From Oasisia sp. SBJ-2009 (Eukaryota > Annelida > Polychaeta > Sabellida > Siboglinidae), in NCBI GenBank assembly GCA_964017155.1, contig OZ024861.1:48359013-48423012 (forward strand): DNA of 64,000 nucleotides, in the 5' to 3' direction. The notes under the pieces were generated by a model, which did not search any database, was not told the origin of the DNA, and was given only the letters and a program-made list of their open reading frames with translations. Both the position numbers and the translations under genes were made by a program. Each line of letters begins with the position of its first letter. The first letter of the stretch is position 1. Below are positions 1 to 62,259 of the stretch, piece by piece.

Positions 1-30
1 TTGAATGTGATAATGCTTTTGTATCGGTCT

Positions 31-31
<1 letters not shown>

Positions 32-79
<48 letters not shown>
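32..79. repeat. TA dinucleotide microsatellite
   Basis: Uninterrupted alternating TA tract of about 48 bp, followed directly by a pyrimidine-rich tract. Confidence 0.97.
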
Positions 80-81
<2 letters not shown>

Positions 82-345
82 GTCTCTCTCTGTCTCTCTC
101 TGTCTCTCCCTATCTCCCTATCTCCCTGCCAACCTCCCTTCCCCTCTCTCCCTCACTCCTTCCCATTCTCCCTTCCCCTCTTTTCCTCCCCTCTTTCCCT
201 CCCCTCTTTCCCTCCCTCCCTCTCTCCCCCCTCCGTCCCTCCCTCCCCCATTCCCCTTCCCTCCATTCCTCCCTTTCTCCATCCCTCCCACATTTCTCTC
301 TCTCTCTTCATCCTTTTTCTCTCTTTATACCTCTCACCCTCTCTC
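80..345. repeat. CT-rich low-complexity tract
   Basis: Degenerate CT, CCCT and CTCC repeats. The open frame across it is an artefact of base composition. It probably lies in an intron or upstream region of the GPCR gene. Confidence 0.9.

Positions 346-3254
<2,909 letters not shown>

Positions 3255-3340
<86 letters not shown>
3255..3340. repeat. TA microsatellite at the 3' junction of the LINE
   Basis: About 86 bp of pure alternating AT. It separates the LINE 3' end from the left arm of a foldback repeat. Confidence 0.96.
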
Positions 3341-3341
<1 letters not shown>

Positions 3342-3344
<3 letters not shown>

Positions 3345-3578
3345 CCTCTTTAAAAGAACTCCGCTGTACTCATTTTGGCAGACACAGGATAAATTAGATA
3401 ACTCTTTGGATTATAGTAAATATATATATATATATATTTATATATGTATATAAATATATTAAAATAAATATATATATATATATGTATATATATTATATGT
3501 TTACTATAATCCAAAGAGTGATCTTATTGATCCTTTGTCTGGCAAAATGAGTACAGCAGAATTCTTTTAAAGATGGGG
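3342..3578. repeat. Foldback inverted repeat with TA-rich loop
   Basis: The left arm (3342-3420) and right arm (3500-3578) are reverse complements over about 79 bp with only scattered mismatches. Both arms contain the block CTTTGGATTATAGTAAA or its complement and the block CTGTACTCATTTTG. The loop (3421-3499) is TA-rich. The structure resembles a foldback MITE or a palindromic duplication. No coding capacity is present and no target site duplication is obvious. Confidence 0.9.
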
Positions 3579-4881
3579 ATTGATTTCCGAGATGGAGAAA
3601 CACAGAACAAAGAACGAGGGAGGGAGAGGGTACCGAGAGACATACACAGATGCACTAACAAACAGATGAGGACATAATCTATAAACAAATAAGGAACAAC
3701 ATAGAGAGGGGATATGTTGCATGAAAACCAGCTAACAACAAGCGTGTGCATGGTAAAGTCACGTAGGTTAGTCTTAAGACGTTGCTGTCGCGCGTGATAC
3801 ATCGGTGCCCAATTAGTTAAGTCTGGCTCCTTCGCTTAACTTCGATGTCGGTGTACTGGTGCTGATAACGAATGTACTTGGCGTATTTAATGCGTATTTT
3901 CTGTCATTAACCATGACATCGTAAGGTGGCTACATGTTTGCATGAGTCGTCGTCTACGTGTCTACATAACTATATTGACCGGTCTTATTAGAATAGAAAT
4001 ATACTTGTTTTATTCTATAAACACAATTATTCCGCGTACGCAGAATTATTACAATTGTTGTTTGTTCAAACAGTGCATGTTTGATCAATTGTGAATAAGT
4101 ACACTACTGTAACTACATGTAAACATTGGACAGCACTTCAAGTTGTTCTTCCGTTCATTCCAAGTTCACCTAACAGTGTTTGCAAATCAACATTAAGCCA
4201 AACAGTTTTATGTTTCGTAGACATAATTCAGCGAGATAGTATAAATCCAATATGGCAAATAGACAAGCAAGTCAACCAAATCTTTGATTTATCGAAAATC
4301 CAAGCATGTTTATAACCAAGGGTTTCGCAACTGTGATGTGCCGATGTACATCGCATATTTTTAAGGCTATCTCGTTGTCTCAAACTGGAAGTTCTCAACT
4401 CTGTGATAAAATATATCCGATAGTTTTATGCGCAAGTCCAGTTATGCAATTTCTCAGTATTTTATTCACCATGATGGCCTTCAACATATTGTATGTATCT
4501 CAAATAACGTTTTTTTTTCACTAACGTTTGATATATGTATACCTTTACAAAATCACTGAGAGAGGAGTTACGTTATGCCTTTCGCATATTGTATGTTTCC
4601 GGTTGCATGTTCTGATATTTTAGGAACGAGAAATGTTCGTTTACAATAAACGTTTGTTCTTTTGTATTTTCCTAGACGGAAATATCTTGGATCAGTATAT
4701 ATAGTATGTATGAAGTATTTAGAGCCTCTTTTTGCGAAAATGCAGACCCACTCTTTCCCCAGGCGGAGTTGAAGGGCTTAAAAGTGCTGCCACCTCACAG
4801 AGCCTGGGTAACCGAGGCTAATCAGACAGCAGACAATCTTCCTGTGTTCGAAATCGCTAATACTGACCCTGTTACTTGCAG
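3579..4881. other. Presumed intron of the GPCR gene, no other feature seen
   Basis: No domain, RNA gene or repeat family is recognisable. It ends in the splice acceptor TTACTTGCAG at 4872-4881. Short open frames at 4091-4524 and 4706-4880 look like chance. Confidence 0.6.
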
Positions 4882-5007
4882 TGGCTGTCGTTGTTGCGTT
4901 CTTCATCTGTTGGGCTCCGTTCCACGCCCAGCGACTCATGACGGCCTACGTCCGGGACTGGACACCGTCGCTGCTTGAAATACAGAGCTGTCTCTTCTAC
5001 ATATCCG
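4882..5007 (+). CDS. GPCR exon encoding TM6 and extracellular loop 3
   Basis: Acceptor TTACTTGCAG ends at 4881 and donor GTACGT begins at 5008. The 126 bp exon starts with two bases of a split codon and ends with one base. It encodes AVVVAFFICWAPFHAQRLM, then an extracellular loop containing WTPSLLEIQS and the start of TM7. CWAPF is the conserved TM6 kink motif. Confidence 0.92.
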
Positions 5008-6169
5008 GTACGTCGACCCATGGACAGGCCGTATTCGTCGGCGGGACCCAGACAGAGGCAAATTAGCCTCAAATAACACCCACATTGAGACTAACAAAAC
5101 ACTTTCTTGAGGTTTCCAAAACCCTCCAATTGCACCACGTTCGCGGGGTTTAAAAATTCTTGTTGGCTCTCCATATACCTCGAATTGCGCCTCTTTTTCA
5201 GGAGTCAAAATAGGCATAAATTCCAAACGTGTGGAAGAGGTGCTCTCTTCTACACGTTTGGAATTTATAGTTAGACTATATAGCGGGTACAATCCTAAGA
5301 TATATGAGCACGTGCCCTCCAAGCCCCATGGGTGCACCTTCTGAAGCTTTCTTATTTCCTATAGCGACTTAGACATGTTTCTTATGTGTAGCGTTTGTTT
5401 TGCCATGTGTAGATTCGATATCGTGAGTTTATTTTATGCCCTGATGCAGAGTGTTTTAATTGGGAACGTAGGTATGATAATGGTCATTCACTTGAGCATT
5501 TGATTAATATTATAAGATGAGATAGTTTAATATACCTTAGCAAAGGAATGCAACATGATACAGTTCATGGAAATTCGATGCCGTGCAGAAGAAAATTAAA
5601 AATTGAGACAAAAAGGATGCTAGCGGGTTATCATAGAATTATTAATTTTTAAACAAAATTTAACAGTTTTTATGGTTACCATTGACACGTCCTAAAACCA
5701 AATATCTTTTTCAGGTGTGTTGTACTTCGTCAGTTCCACGGTCAACCCAATACTCTACAACTTAATGTCGAAGAAGTATCGAGAAGCCTTCAAGGAGACA
5801 CTGTGTCGCTGCTTCCTGTCGCCGGAACAGAGGCGGAAACGCGACTCCCGCGGACGCATAATTGGAGAGCGGTCGATGACGTGTTACACGGTTGCGGGTG
5901 GTAACTCGACTAGATCGGTACGCGAGCGAGAACTGATCAGTCTCATACCGAAACAGGCGCCACCACTCCGGTCGTCGAGCGATAGTTCCGACGATGGTCG
6001 CTTGAGGATGTTAGCCGCAGAGCAGCGCCACCTAGCGAGACAGGACCACACCATCAACGGAAACATCTCCAAGTGCAAGGACGATACGAACTCGATGTCG
6101 TTGTCAGATCACGAAACTGCTAGTCTGGAACTTGCGCATCTGAACAAATCGAATGGTCGATTAAACTGA
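4882..6169 (+). CDS. Class A neuropeptide GPCR, neuromedin U / Capa / pyrokinin receptor-like, 3' two exons (partial gene)
   Basis: The encoded part of this rhodopsin-family receptor covers TM6, extracellular loop 3, TM7 and the cytoplasmic tail. Two exons, 4882-5007 and 5715-6169, join in phase 1 to give ...CLFYISG-VLYFVSS. TM6 carries the FFICWAPFHAQRL signature (CWxP) and TM7 carries NPILYNLMS, the NPxxY motif. The string REAFKETLCRC then begins helix 8, with possible palmitoylation cysteines. The TM6-TM7 pattern with HAQRL and YISG is typical of the neuromedin U, Capa and pyrokinin receptor group. This is family knowledge plus inspection, and the ligand is not proven. TM1-TM5 are absent, so upstream exons lie before the window or were missed. 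The gene is convergent with the phosphatase gene. Confidence 0.9.
5216..5268. repeat. Perfect-type short hairpin in the GPCR intron
   Basis: The ATAAATTCCAAACGTGT block is repeated in inverted orientation around a short loop, with arms of about 24 bp and one mismatch. The role is unknown. It is probably a small palindromic repeat inside the intron 5008-5714, which otherwise shows no feature. Confidence 0.85.
5715..6169 (+). CDS. GPCR terminal exon encoding TM7 and C-terminal tail
   Basis: Acceptor ATCTTTTTCAG ends at 5714 and the stop codon TGA is at 6167-6169. TM7 contains SSTVNPILYNLMS. Helix 8 and the tail follow, about 130 residues long and rich in Arg and Ser, with SSSDSSDDGR and several other phosphorylatable Ser/Thr clusters, as expected for arrestin and GRK regulation. 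The codon usage is GC-richer than the flanks, which supports real coding sequence. Confidence 0.93.
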
Positions 6170-6329
6170 TGGACAGGACATCATAGTATTATTATTATGT
6201 AATCCCGGTGTTCCACATTGGGAGACAATGTGTAACGTCTCGAAATTAAGTATTTGTACATAATAATACAGAATTTGGTGACATTTGACTTAAAATGATC
6301 TTAATCAGCTGTGCTCCTGCAGATCCTAA

Positions 6330-6402
<73 letters not shown>

Positions 6403-7842
6403 CTGCCAATGTATTTTGTTGAAACTCGGGGAGATTCGATTCGTCAGTGACTCAGCACGCCTTGTTGCGTTGTCTCGGCTCTTGACACCGGAAGATGGCA
6501 GGAGGGAGTTTCATTTGGGCAATTTTCTCTGGCACTTCTGCGGTTCAGTACGTCTCCGCAAGTCGCCCATGGTGTCCCGCTGTCTAGGGTGATGACATCG
6601 AAAACGAGGCTGAGAAAGGGACGCTGTTGGAGAATTTAAGGTAAATTCCGGGAACATTTACAGGTATACATTAAGAAAAACGGCTCAGATTCATTTAGTT
6701 TCTAGCAGCAAAGTAGTAGCAAGGTGGGGCCAATATAACGATCTATGTTATCGTTACTTACAAAAGCGCAGACTTGTATTGTGCATTGTTTTAACCAGCA
6801 ACCAGTACAGATGCCAGAGGAATCGGCAATTACTAAACGTTGTCATCACGATAAAAATAATATAACACCACTTTTTGTTGTCTAAATAATGCTGCTCACA
6901 GAGCTGATAAGCGTAGGTGACACCAGAGATTGGTTGCATTTGTACACTTGTATAAAGATCGCAGGCGTTGAAATGGGGGTGACTTTGAGGGCTGAAACCC
7001 CAATATTTATGGTAGAGGGTTGGAGTTACGATACATCCTCTTTAGGCTATCTAAGAGTGTATATGAATCCGATGTAACGATATATCGCCAACACCACCTT
7101 ATCAACACCGCTTAAAATCTATAACACTATCCCTCTTATACAAGGACAAATCTCAACACACAAACACACCCACACACAGGCACGCACGCACACTTCAATT
7201 CCAACACTACTCAACAATCCTCTACCTCTCATGTTCACCGCTAAAGTTTCGACGCCTGTGATGATGTTTAGTGTAGGATATGAATATGCGTATTACAATG
7301 TTATGTCGGAAGAGTTCCTTCTAGTCTGGTCTAATGTCGCGCTCTGATGGGCAATTTAATGTACAATCCACAATAACGGAGTTCCATTCCGTGTAGATGG
7401 CATGAGAATGTATGTAGTTATATCTACAGATGATCTTGTTTACTGTTATGACATGTTCTGATGTATATATGTTGGCGAATCATTAATAAAAAATGGTGTT
7501 GCAGTCCAAAACTGACCAATCAGTCAATGAAGTAAGTAATCGATCGAAACGCACGAATGCACGCACGCACGCCCGCACACAATCGTGCGTATGGGCCAAC
7601 TTGATTTTGGCTGGTGTCTTTGTCGTCCGTCGTGAAGCTAGAGCTATCTTCCAAACATCTACATCTACGTATCGTCACGCTGCCGTCAACAACAAAATAC
7701 CACACAACTGTAGAACCTATCTTGACCGTCCCAGTGACGTAGTGATGTAAGATGACGTCATGACATGGGACATGATGGGGTTCATTCGCACCCAGGTATC
7801 GCTAGTTTAGAAAAACATGCTATATTATATTCAGGGCGCTGC
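6170..7842. other. GPCR 3' UTR and intergenic DNA
   Basis: No coding exon is recognised. A TA microsatellite interrupts it at 6332-6399. The first good AATAAA on the plus strand is at 7485-7490, about 1.3 kb after the stop, and could be the GPCR polyadenylation signal. A short ACGC/CA-rich patch occurs near 7160-7190 and 7560-7580. Confidence 0.5.
6332..6399. repeat. TA microsatellite
   Basis: About 68 bp of pure alternating AT downstream of the GPCR stop codon. Confidence 0.96.
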
Positions 7843-8047
7843 CATCTTGAGATGTATGCGTAAGCCAAATCGTTTACGTCACTTGCGCAAGGATTGGCGG
7901 AATCTTCGCTAATAATTGTGATTGTGACGTAAGCAATCCGCGACGTACTGGATACATCAAATACCATTGGACAGACACAGGATGTTCGAACGTGCATGCG
8001 CCAGTGACGTAAGCGGTTTACGCCACTGGCGCACAAGTCTCAAGATG
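7843..8047. mobile_element. Small MITE-like element with inverted termini
   Basis: The ends are CATCTTGAGA (7843-7852) and TCTCAAGATG (8038-8047), an exact 10 bp terminal inverted repeat. Inside, TGACGTAAGC-type sequence recurs in both orientations. The block at 7998-8032 is itself a near-perfect hairpin built on GCGCCAGTG and CACTGGCGC. There is no coding capacity, and the target site duplication is not clear. Confidence 0.75.
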
Positions 8048-9204
8048 AATTCAACATGGAGTGTTTCTGATATCATTATACTATAATTAATTTTTTATTA
8101 ACGAACTTTGTGCACAAATACTATGCACAACCAATATAGTATACATATGTAAGTAAATGCTGTGAATCTCTCACTGACTGGAGCCTCCCTTTAAATGCAC
8201 GGAAGCACGCACGCACACAAACTATATACATTGTAAGGTGTAGATAACATACCATTATAACAATTAGTGAAATTACTATTTGCATGGGTCAACGTCACCT
8301 GTAAACATTCTATGTTTCTTTCTATTGCATACTCAGTTTTATTTTTAATTTGTTTATTATTCTAATCAATACTAACCTAGAATAGCAGGGCATTTTCCCA
8401 AGTATACGGGATCATATTGTGCTGTATGCAACGTACCCAAATTCACGTACAATGTGACCGTATTGAAATGAGTGTCGCCACCTAGCGATAACGGATAACG
8501 CGATGAAAACTGGCGCGACACCTAGTGGATACTTTAACAACCATAATCATGTCGACGCCATATCCCATAATCGACATTAAACAGAAGTAGTGACCTGTTT
8601 TATGTGTGTAAATAATCGATTCAAAGCACACGAATGAAAGGCAAACATTTTATTGAAGTCAATAAAGTCCGCGCAGTAGATTATCCAACGTTCCTGCAAA
8701 ACTTTTTTACGGTAATGACAATCAGACTTTAAATCTGGCTTTACAATTTCACCCGTGAACAATCGTTGCATTCACATTCGCAATCTTTGACTTAACTCGT
8801 CTAAAATGTTAACAATACTCTTATATAGTATTGTAAAGTTAACTGTAAAGTTATAAAGTTTAAGTTAAGAAATAGAATTACCAATATTGGTGTGCTGTTT
8901 TATTTTTGAAGATTTGACCCCACGCCACACCATCAATGTGGGATGTGTCGACACTGGTACATGCACAACGACACTGGATTTCAACCGAGTATCGTAATTC
9001 TATTGAAAAGTCATCTTATAACATGTCAAAGTAAGATAATTTCATATAAATGTCTTTATGTGTAAGAATGTTAGAAGTGAATGCGCTCCAATACTGACTA
9101 GACAAGCACTGGAAAGACCAGGAAGTCAGACTTGACGATAAAGCTTCATTATATGCTGATGCAAATCAAAGAGCGGTACTCGGGCAATCTCGTCTAAGAC
9201 CAAA
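8048..9204. other. Intergenic, nothing recognised
   Basis: AT-rich DNA without a recognisable domain or RNA gene. Material from about 9060 may be an older part of the LINE fragment that follows, but I cannot support it. Confidence 0.5.
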
Positions 9205-9640
9205 GAGAATACGCTCTGCGTCTAAAAGAATGTGGTTTAACAACACTAGAAACCAGAAGATTGAGAGGAGATCAGATTGAGTGTTTAAACTCTTGAATGG
9301 GTATGAAAATATTGACAGCACATTTTTTTCTCGGTGAAGGAAGAGAGAAGGACTAGAGGACATGGAGTTACATTAGCAAAAAAGCAGTGTAGACTAGATA
9401 TTAGAAAATATTAATTTTCACAAAGAACAAAAAAGGAATGGAATATATTATCAGCTGATTGTGTAGGTGCTAGTAGTGTTAATTATATTTTAAAATAAAA
9501 TCGACATATACCTAAGAAGGGTGGGGTATACTTAGATAGATAGGTTGGACTCTCGATAAGCCAAAGGGCTTCCTTGTCCACCTGCCATCTAGAGTTGAAT
9601 TCTCTAGGTGGCAATCTTGTTAAATCTTGTATGTATGTAA
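9205..9640 (+). mobile_element. Decayed 3' end of a LINE (family shared with 50040-50200)
   Basis: Plus-strand conceptual translation in shifting frames gives the typical LINE C-terminal string: LTTLETRRLRGDQIE, then LNGYENIDSTFF after a one-base shift, then a Trp-Asn region and VGASSVN. The 3' UTR is nearly identical to 50065-50195 (AAAGGGCTTCCTTGTCCACC in both). Frameshifts and stops show it is inactive. Confidence 0.85.
9583..9613 (+). other. 3' UTR stem-loop of the LINE
   Basis: TGCCATCTAGAG and CTCTAGGTGGCA pair over 12 positions (one G-T) around a short loop. The same structure occurs at 50157-50186 with one mismatch. In some LINEs a 3' stem-loop is recognised by the reverse transcriptase, which is the inferred role here. 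Confidence 0.7.
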
Positions 9641-10604
9641 CATGTCATATAGTGATGTTTGAATATACATTCAGTCCATGGTACAGATATTGTACTGGCT
9701 GCACAGATTTTTAAGTACTGCGCAGATGTTTATCACATGAAGTTGCACCAAGTATTGCAGCATGTCCACGACACAACACAGAGGAATTGCATATTCCAAA
9801 CAACAGTTATTTTGCTCGTATTACCCACTCTGTAGTATATAAGTAAGCCCTATTGTTATGGCAAACAGATACAATAATTAACATTCTTACACGGTGGACT
9901 CTACGGTATTTATGCAAACAGTAATATACAATTCAAATATAGATGTATTGTAAACGTAACGACCATAATATAACATACAGACATAGTATTAATGTACAAT
10001 CAAATATATATCATTTATAAATGGCAAATTAGCATTGACAATCGAACTTGCTCGCAAAATAACTAATTATCTTTAATAAAATGGCAATATCAGCCGTTGC
10101 TGGCTTCAGGCATAGAACTTATGTTGGTTTTTGCTAGCTGTAAATATTCACCAGTTAGATTAATTCACATCAGTTGTATAAGCCTCAGAACACCCCTCAG
10201 TCACATGCAAACACCGCCGAGATCAGGTCGATAATTGGAACTTTGTCATATCTCTTCTACACAATAAGGAGGTCGCAATGGCGTCACGTATGCCAAAAGT
10301 AGTGCCCGTAATAACCGACTATCTAGTAATTGAATAAGTAAGGTCTCAGCTACAGGAAGACATATCATATTATGGTACCAGACTTGTAGGCATTTTTTGC
10401 ATTAAATGCTTGTAGCTTCTTTGTTATATTTGCCTGATCATTCCACATCAGTTCCTGTCCACATTTACAATGGCTGTATTCAGTGTAATCTTAGCTCCAT
10501 TAACTAAATGGCAGAGCTGGAAAAATAAACCAGCAGGGGAAATGTTTTAAACAAAAAATCACCTTGACATCTAAATTCCACTTGTATAACTGAAACGTTA
10601 CACC
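9641..10604. other. Intergenic, nothing recognised
   Basis: AT-rich DNA with no gene, RNA gene or repeat I can name. Confidence 0.5.
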
Positions 10605-10880
10605 AACCCTCGTATATAGGTGTGAAACATGGCAACTAAAACAAGCAGAAAACAAGATTGATGCATTTGACACTAAAGGCATGCGAAAGATCTTCGGCAT
10701 ATACTGAAATGACAATGTGATAAATATGGATGTCTGGATACAACCAGGAAACCTCTGGGTCTTCATCTTCATCGTCTTCATCTTCATCTGCGGAAGACGA
10801 ATGAGGTGGCTCAGTCATGCCACAAGATCTGCCCAACAAACACTACGGAGGACACCAGCTGGCCAAAGAGAGGGGATGAC
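10605..10880 (+). mobile_element. Decayed RTE-type LINE fragment
   Basis: Plus-strand translation gives CETWQLKQAENKIDAFDTKG and MRKIFGI, then RRMRWLSHATRSA and RTPAGQREGMTRV. This is the characteristic C-terminus of RTE/BovB-like reverse transcriptases (CETW, AFDxKxxR, RWxGH). An in-frame stop and a CTTCAT microsatellite insertion near 10762-10795 show decay. Confidence 0.82.
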
Positions 10881-13800
10881 AAGAGTGAACTGGCACCACA
10901 TAAACAACAGCGAGTTGGAGTGTTGGAATGACGTCAGAACACAGCACGTGAAACATCTTTCTGGCGTTCTTTGACTGCCTCATATGTCTTTAGATGCAGG
11001 AGACGATAAGTGTAAGTCTACTCTGTACATGGAATCGGAGTGTACAACGGCCAGGACAGTTCCACAATGCATCTGCAGTCCCGTTTAATGCAGCAAACGA
11101 CTTGTCTTACAGACACACGTGTGTTAGTTTGATGATTGCTTTGATATCAATGTACACCTTCCGATGCGCCTCTTCTGTCACTAAAGATGCATCACCTAGT
11201 TCCCTCAACTGTTCTTCAGGAGGTCCTTGGGCGTGAAGTGGCTCTTTGGCTCAAAGTGAGATTTTCTCACAATCGTAAAAGTAAACTTTAATGCAGTTGC
11301 CACCACTTGACGCAGGGAATGTGCTGGAACTGTTGCAGACACACGTACTATCTCATCGTTTTGTCAACATCTGTAACAGATATTATGAAACAGGTTTAAT
11401 TTTTTTAACTAGCTAGCCAGGATGGACTATCTATAAAATACACTCTGTTTAAATCCTATTGTACTTCATTATATGCGTACCAGTTGTTATTATACAGCAG
11501 TATTACTTAGAAAACTGTCTGTAGCATACAATGGTACAGGAGTAGAACTATCCACTAGTCCGCTAGTTTGTACTCTAGAAAAGATAAGGGTGGACTAGTA
11601 AACCTGCCTAATAACTAGTATGGTTCTCTAGTAAAGGTCAGTGTGTCATCCACCCAACCCTACTGTAGTCAATCAAGTGTTTGTAGTCACAGTGACCCTA
11701 ACCCTCATCTATCCACAGGCTGGGGGAATGTAACTGAATCCCAAGTCATTAAAACATTGATAAATTGCAACTAGCTACTGCAGCTTCATTTACTGATAAA
11801 TGAAAACATTTTCTTAGGTATGGCCACCAGCTATGAACTTTTCTGGCATTATTGGTAAGACTAATGGTTCTCTGATGTCAATCATTTTCTAGCATGATAT
11901 TTTAATTCCATTAATACAGTCCAGTAGAGCAGTTTTCATAACACCGTAATGTGAGGTAAATTTCCAGAATGATTATGGAAAATTCATAATGGTAGGGTGG
12001 TACTACCTGTCAATGAGTACAATTGATGTTGTTTTTCAATTATGCAGTTTTTTAATCGAGATCATATCTTCACTTTTTCATTAATTACTTTTGTTATTTC
12101 TGTAGTATTTCTTTGTCATCTTTATGAAAAGTGCTTTGTTATTTAACTGGGATTGCAACATATGCTGTTTTTTAGTTTTAAATCAGATTGTAACAACTTA
12201 AATTTGGGTTGTTTTTATATTTTGGTGGACTAGTAAACTTTTGATTTTACTTTTCCTGTTGTCTAGTAAAAAACAATGCCAAAGTTCTACCCCTGATAAT
12301 GTCTTTAGACTGTTGAACCTCACGATTGTAGTGCAAGTTATAAGTTTGTATCGCGAGGCTTACCCACATGTAAAATGTTGATAAGAAACAATGTGTACAG
12401 TCAGGGAATGCAATATTACAGATTATCAAGAGCTGTGACACACTGTACACATCACCACTGTGTCACCATTGGTGAATATTAGTCATAGTCTAGTATACCT
12501 TTTTATATGGATGTGATATTCTGGAATAAAGTTGAATTGAATTGAACTGAATACATGAGGTCATGCAAGTGTACCCCAGGTATCCCAGGGAGGGGTTGGT
12601 GGGAGTGGGAGTGGGCAGCAGGCAGAAGAGAGGGAGAGAGGGGGTTGGCAGGGAGCGCTTCTGCTAGACAGAATGATAGTGAGGATAATCTACAGCAGGG
12701 TTCATGCACTTTTTTAAATTTAAAGTTCAAGGTTATTCCAGACTTTTCAAGGCTATCCGAACATGACATTCAAGACTAATTTTACTGAAAGAAGTAATTT
12801 TAATCACAATAATTCAAATCATTACTGTGATCACTTCTAAAGTTACACACCAACGTGTACACAAGTTGTTCTTATACACTGGCTTTGCTGCCACTGATAA
12901 TGAGATAGTGTTGAGTCTAAGACTTGCTGCCGGCCACCTGCTCTACTACGGCTATTACTCGTTATGACAGTTGGGCCAATTTAACTAACCACAATAACAT
13001 TCAACACTTTTGAAGACTACTTTGTAACAGTCAAAAATGTAAAGATCTTGAATTAGGTCCAAACAATTCACGGCTTTTTGTTAAGTTCAAACATAAGCTA
13101 TACAGCCATGTTGTTGTTAAAACGTTGAGACTTAAACTAAAGTCAACATTAAAGTATTAAATTAAATCACAAAGAAGTGGGCTGAATTACAACATGGGCA
13201 TTTACTAACAATTAAGATCCTAAACTATGAATTTTCGCAAAGATCAACTGCACCAAATGTAGGTTGTTGTATTTGGTGTGTATTTATTTTAATCAAATAC
13301 ATATTTAATAAACTGAGGTACATGCATGCAGGAAATTGGCTAATTATATTCACATGCATAAGGTTTATCCCATAGACAAATACTTTGTTTATGGTATAAA
13401 CAAGCAAATGGCAAATAATTAAGGAGTTCACAATTGTCAAACATTACCTGTTCATACTGTAAACATATGAACTATGTAGCCAGTTAAACTAAATATTATT
13501 TATCATTATGAACGTTGTTAGTATATCAAACTCATTGCATAAGGCTACAAGTGAGATATCTGGTTATTTTAACAATATATACCTATGAAGCGCTTTCATC
13601 CAAACAACCTGCATATCTATATTCAATGTTCAATCCAGCAAAACCTTCTGAAGGTTCTAATCTATTTGTTTGTCCCAATAATAAAATAAATGCCTTAATG
13701 TAAACCTTCTCAGCTACTACGCCAAGATGCAGTTATAGTTTGCAGTAAGAAATAATTTCATTTTGCTGTCATCTTAAAATCCATCTTTTCATTACTGTAT

Positions 13801-14126
13801 ATCCTCCTTAGCAATAGAAGAAAAGAATAAATGCTTTCCATACTTATTATTATTACGTCCTTTGTATATACCATGTCATATTCATAACACGGCTGTATAC
13901 AAGTTTCAGCCTGGAACATCATACTATTTTTATAAACATATGCAATACTTTTATATTTTTGTAGTCACCTGTATGTTTATATGAACATCTGTACATTACA
14001 TGGATAGTCTAAAATAAAGATATTGAATTGAATAAAAGTTCTAATGCACTAATTCAGTGGTAGTTTGAGAATTAGTCCTCTTTCTGTGAACAGGTAATCA
14101 ACAATTGTGAACGATCCCTAATTAGG
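10881..14126. other. Intergenic DNA between convergent genes, with LINE 3' tails
   Basis: No coding exon is recognised. Two short plus-strand tails of the form GGAATAAAGTTGAATTGAA or close variants (12522-12550 and 14012-14035) look like LINE 3' ends with a TTGAA microsatellite; a third lies at 25920-25945. A minus-strand AATAAA (plus-strand 13283-13288) is a possible polyadenylation signal for the phosphatase gene, about 840 bp after its stop. Confidence 0.5.
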
Positions 14127-62259
<48,133 letters not shown>

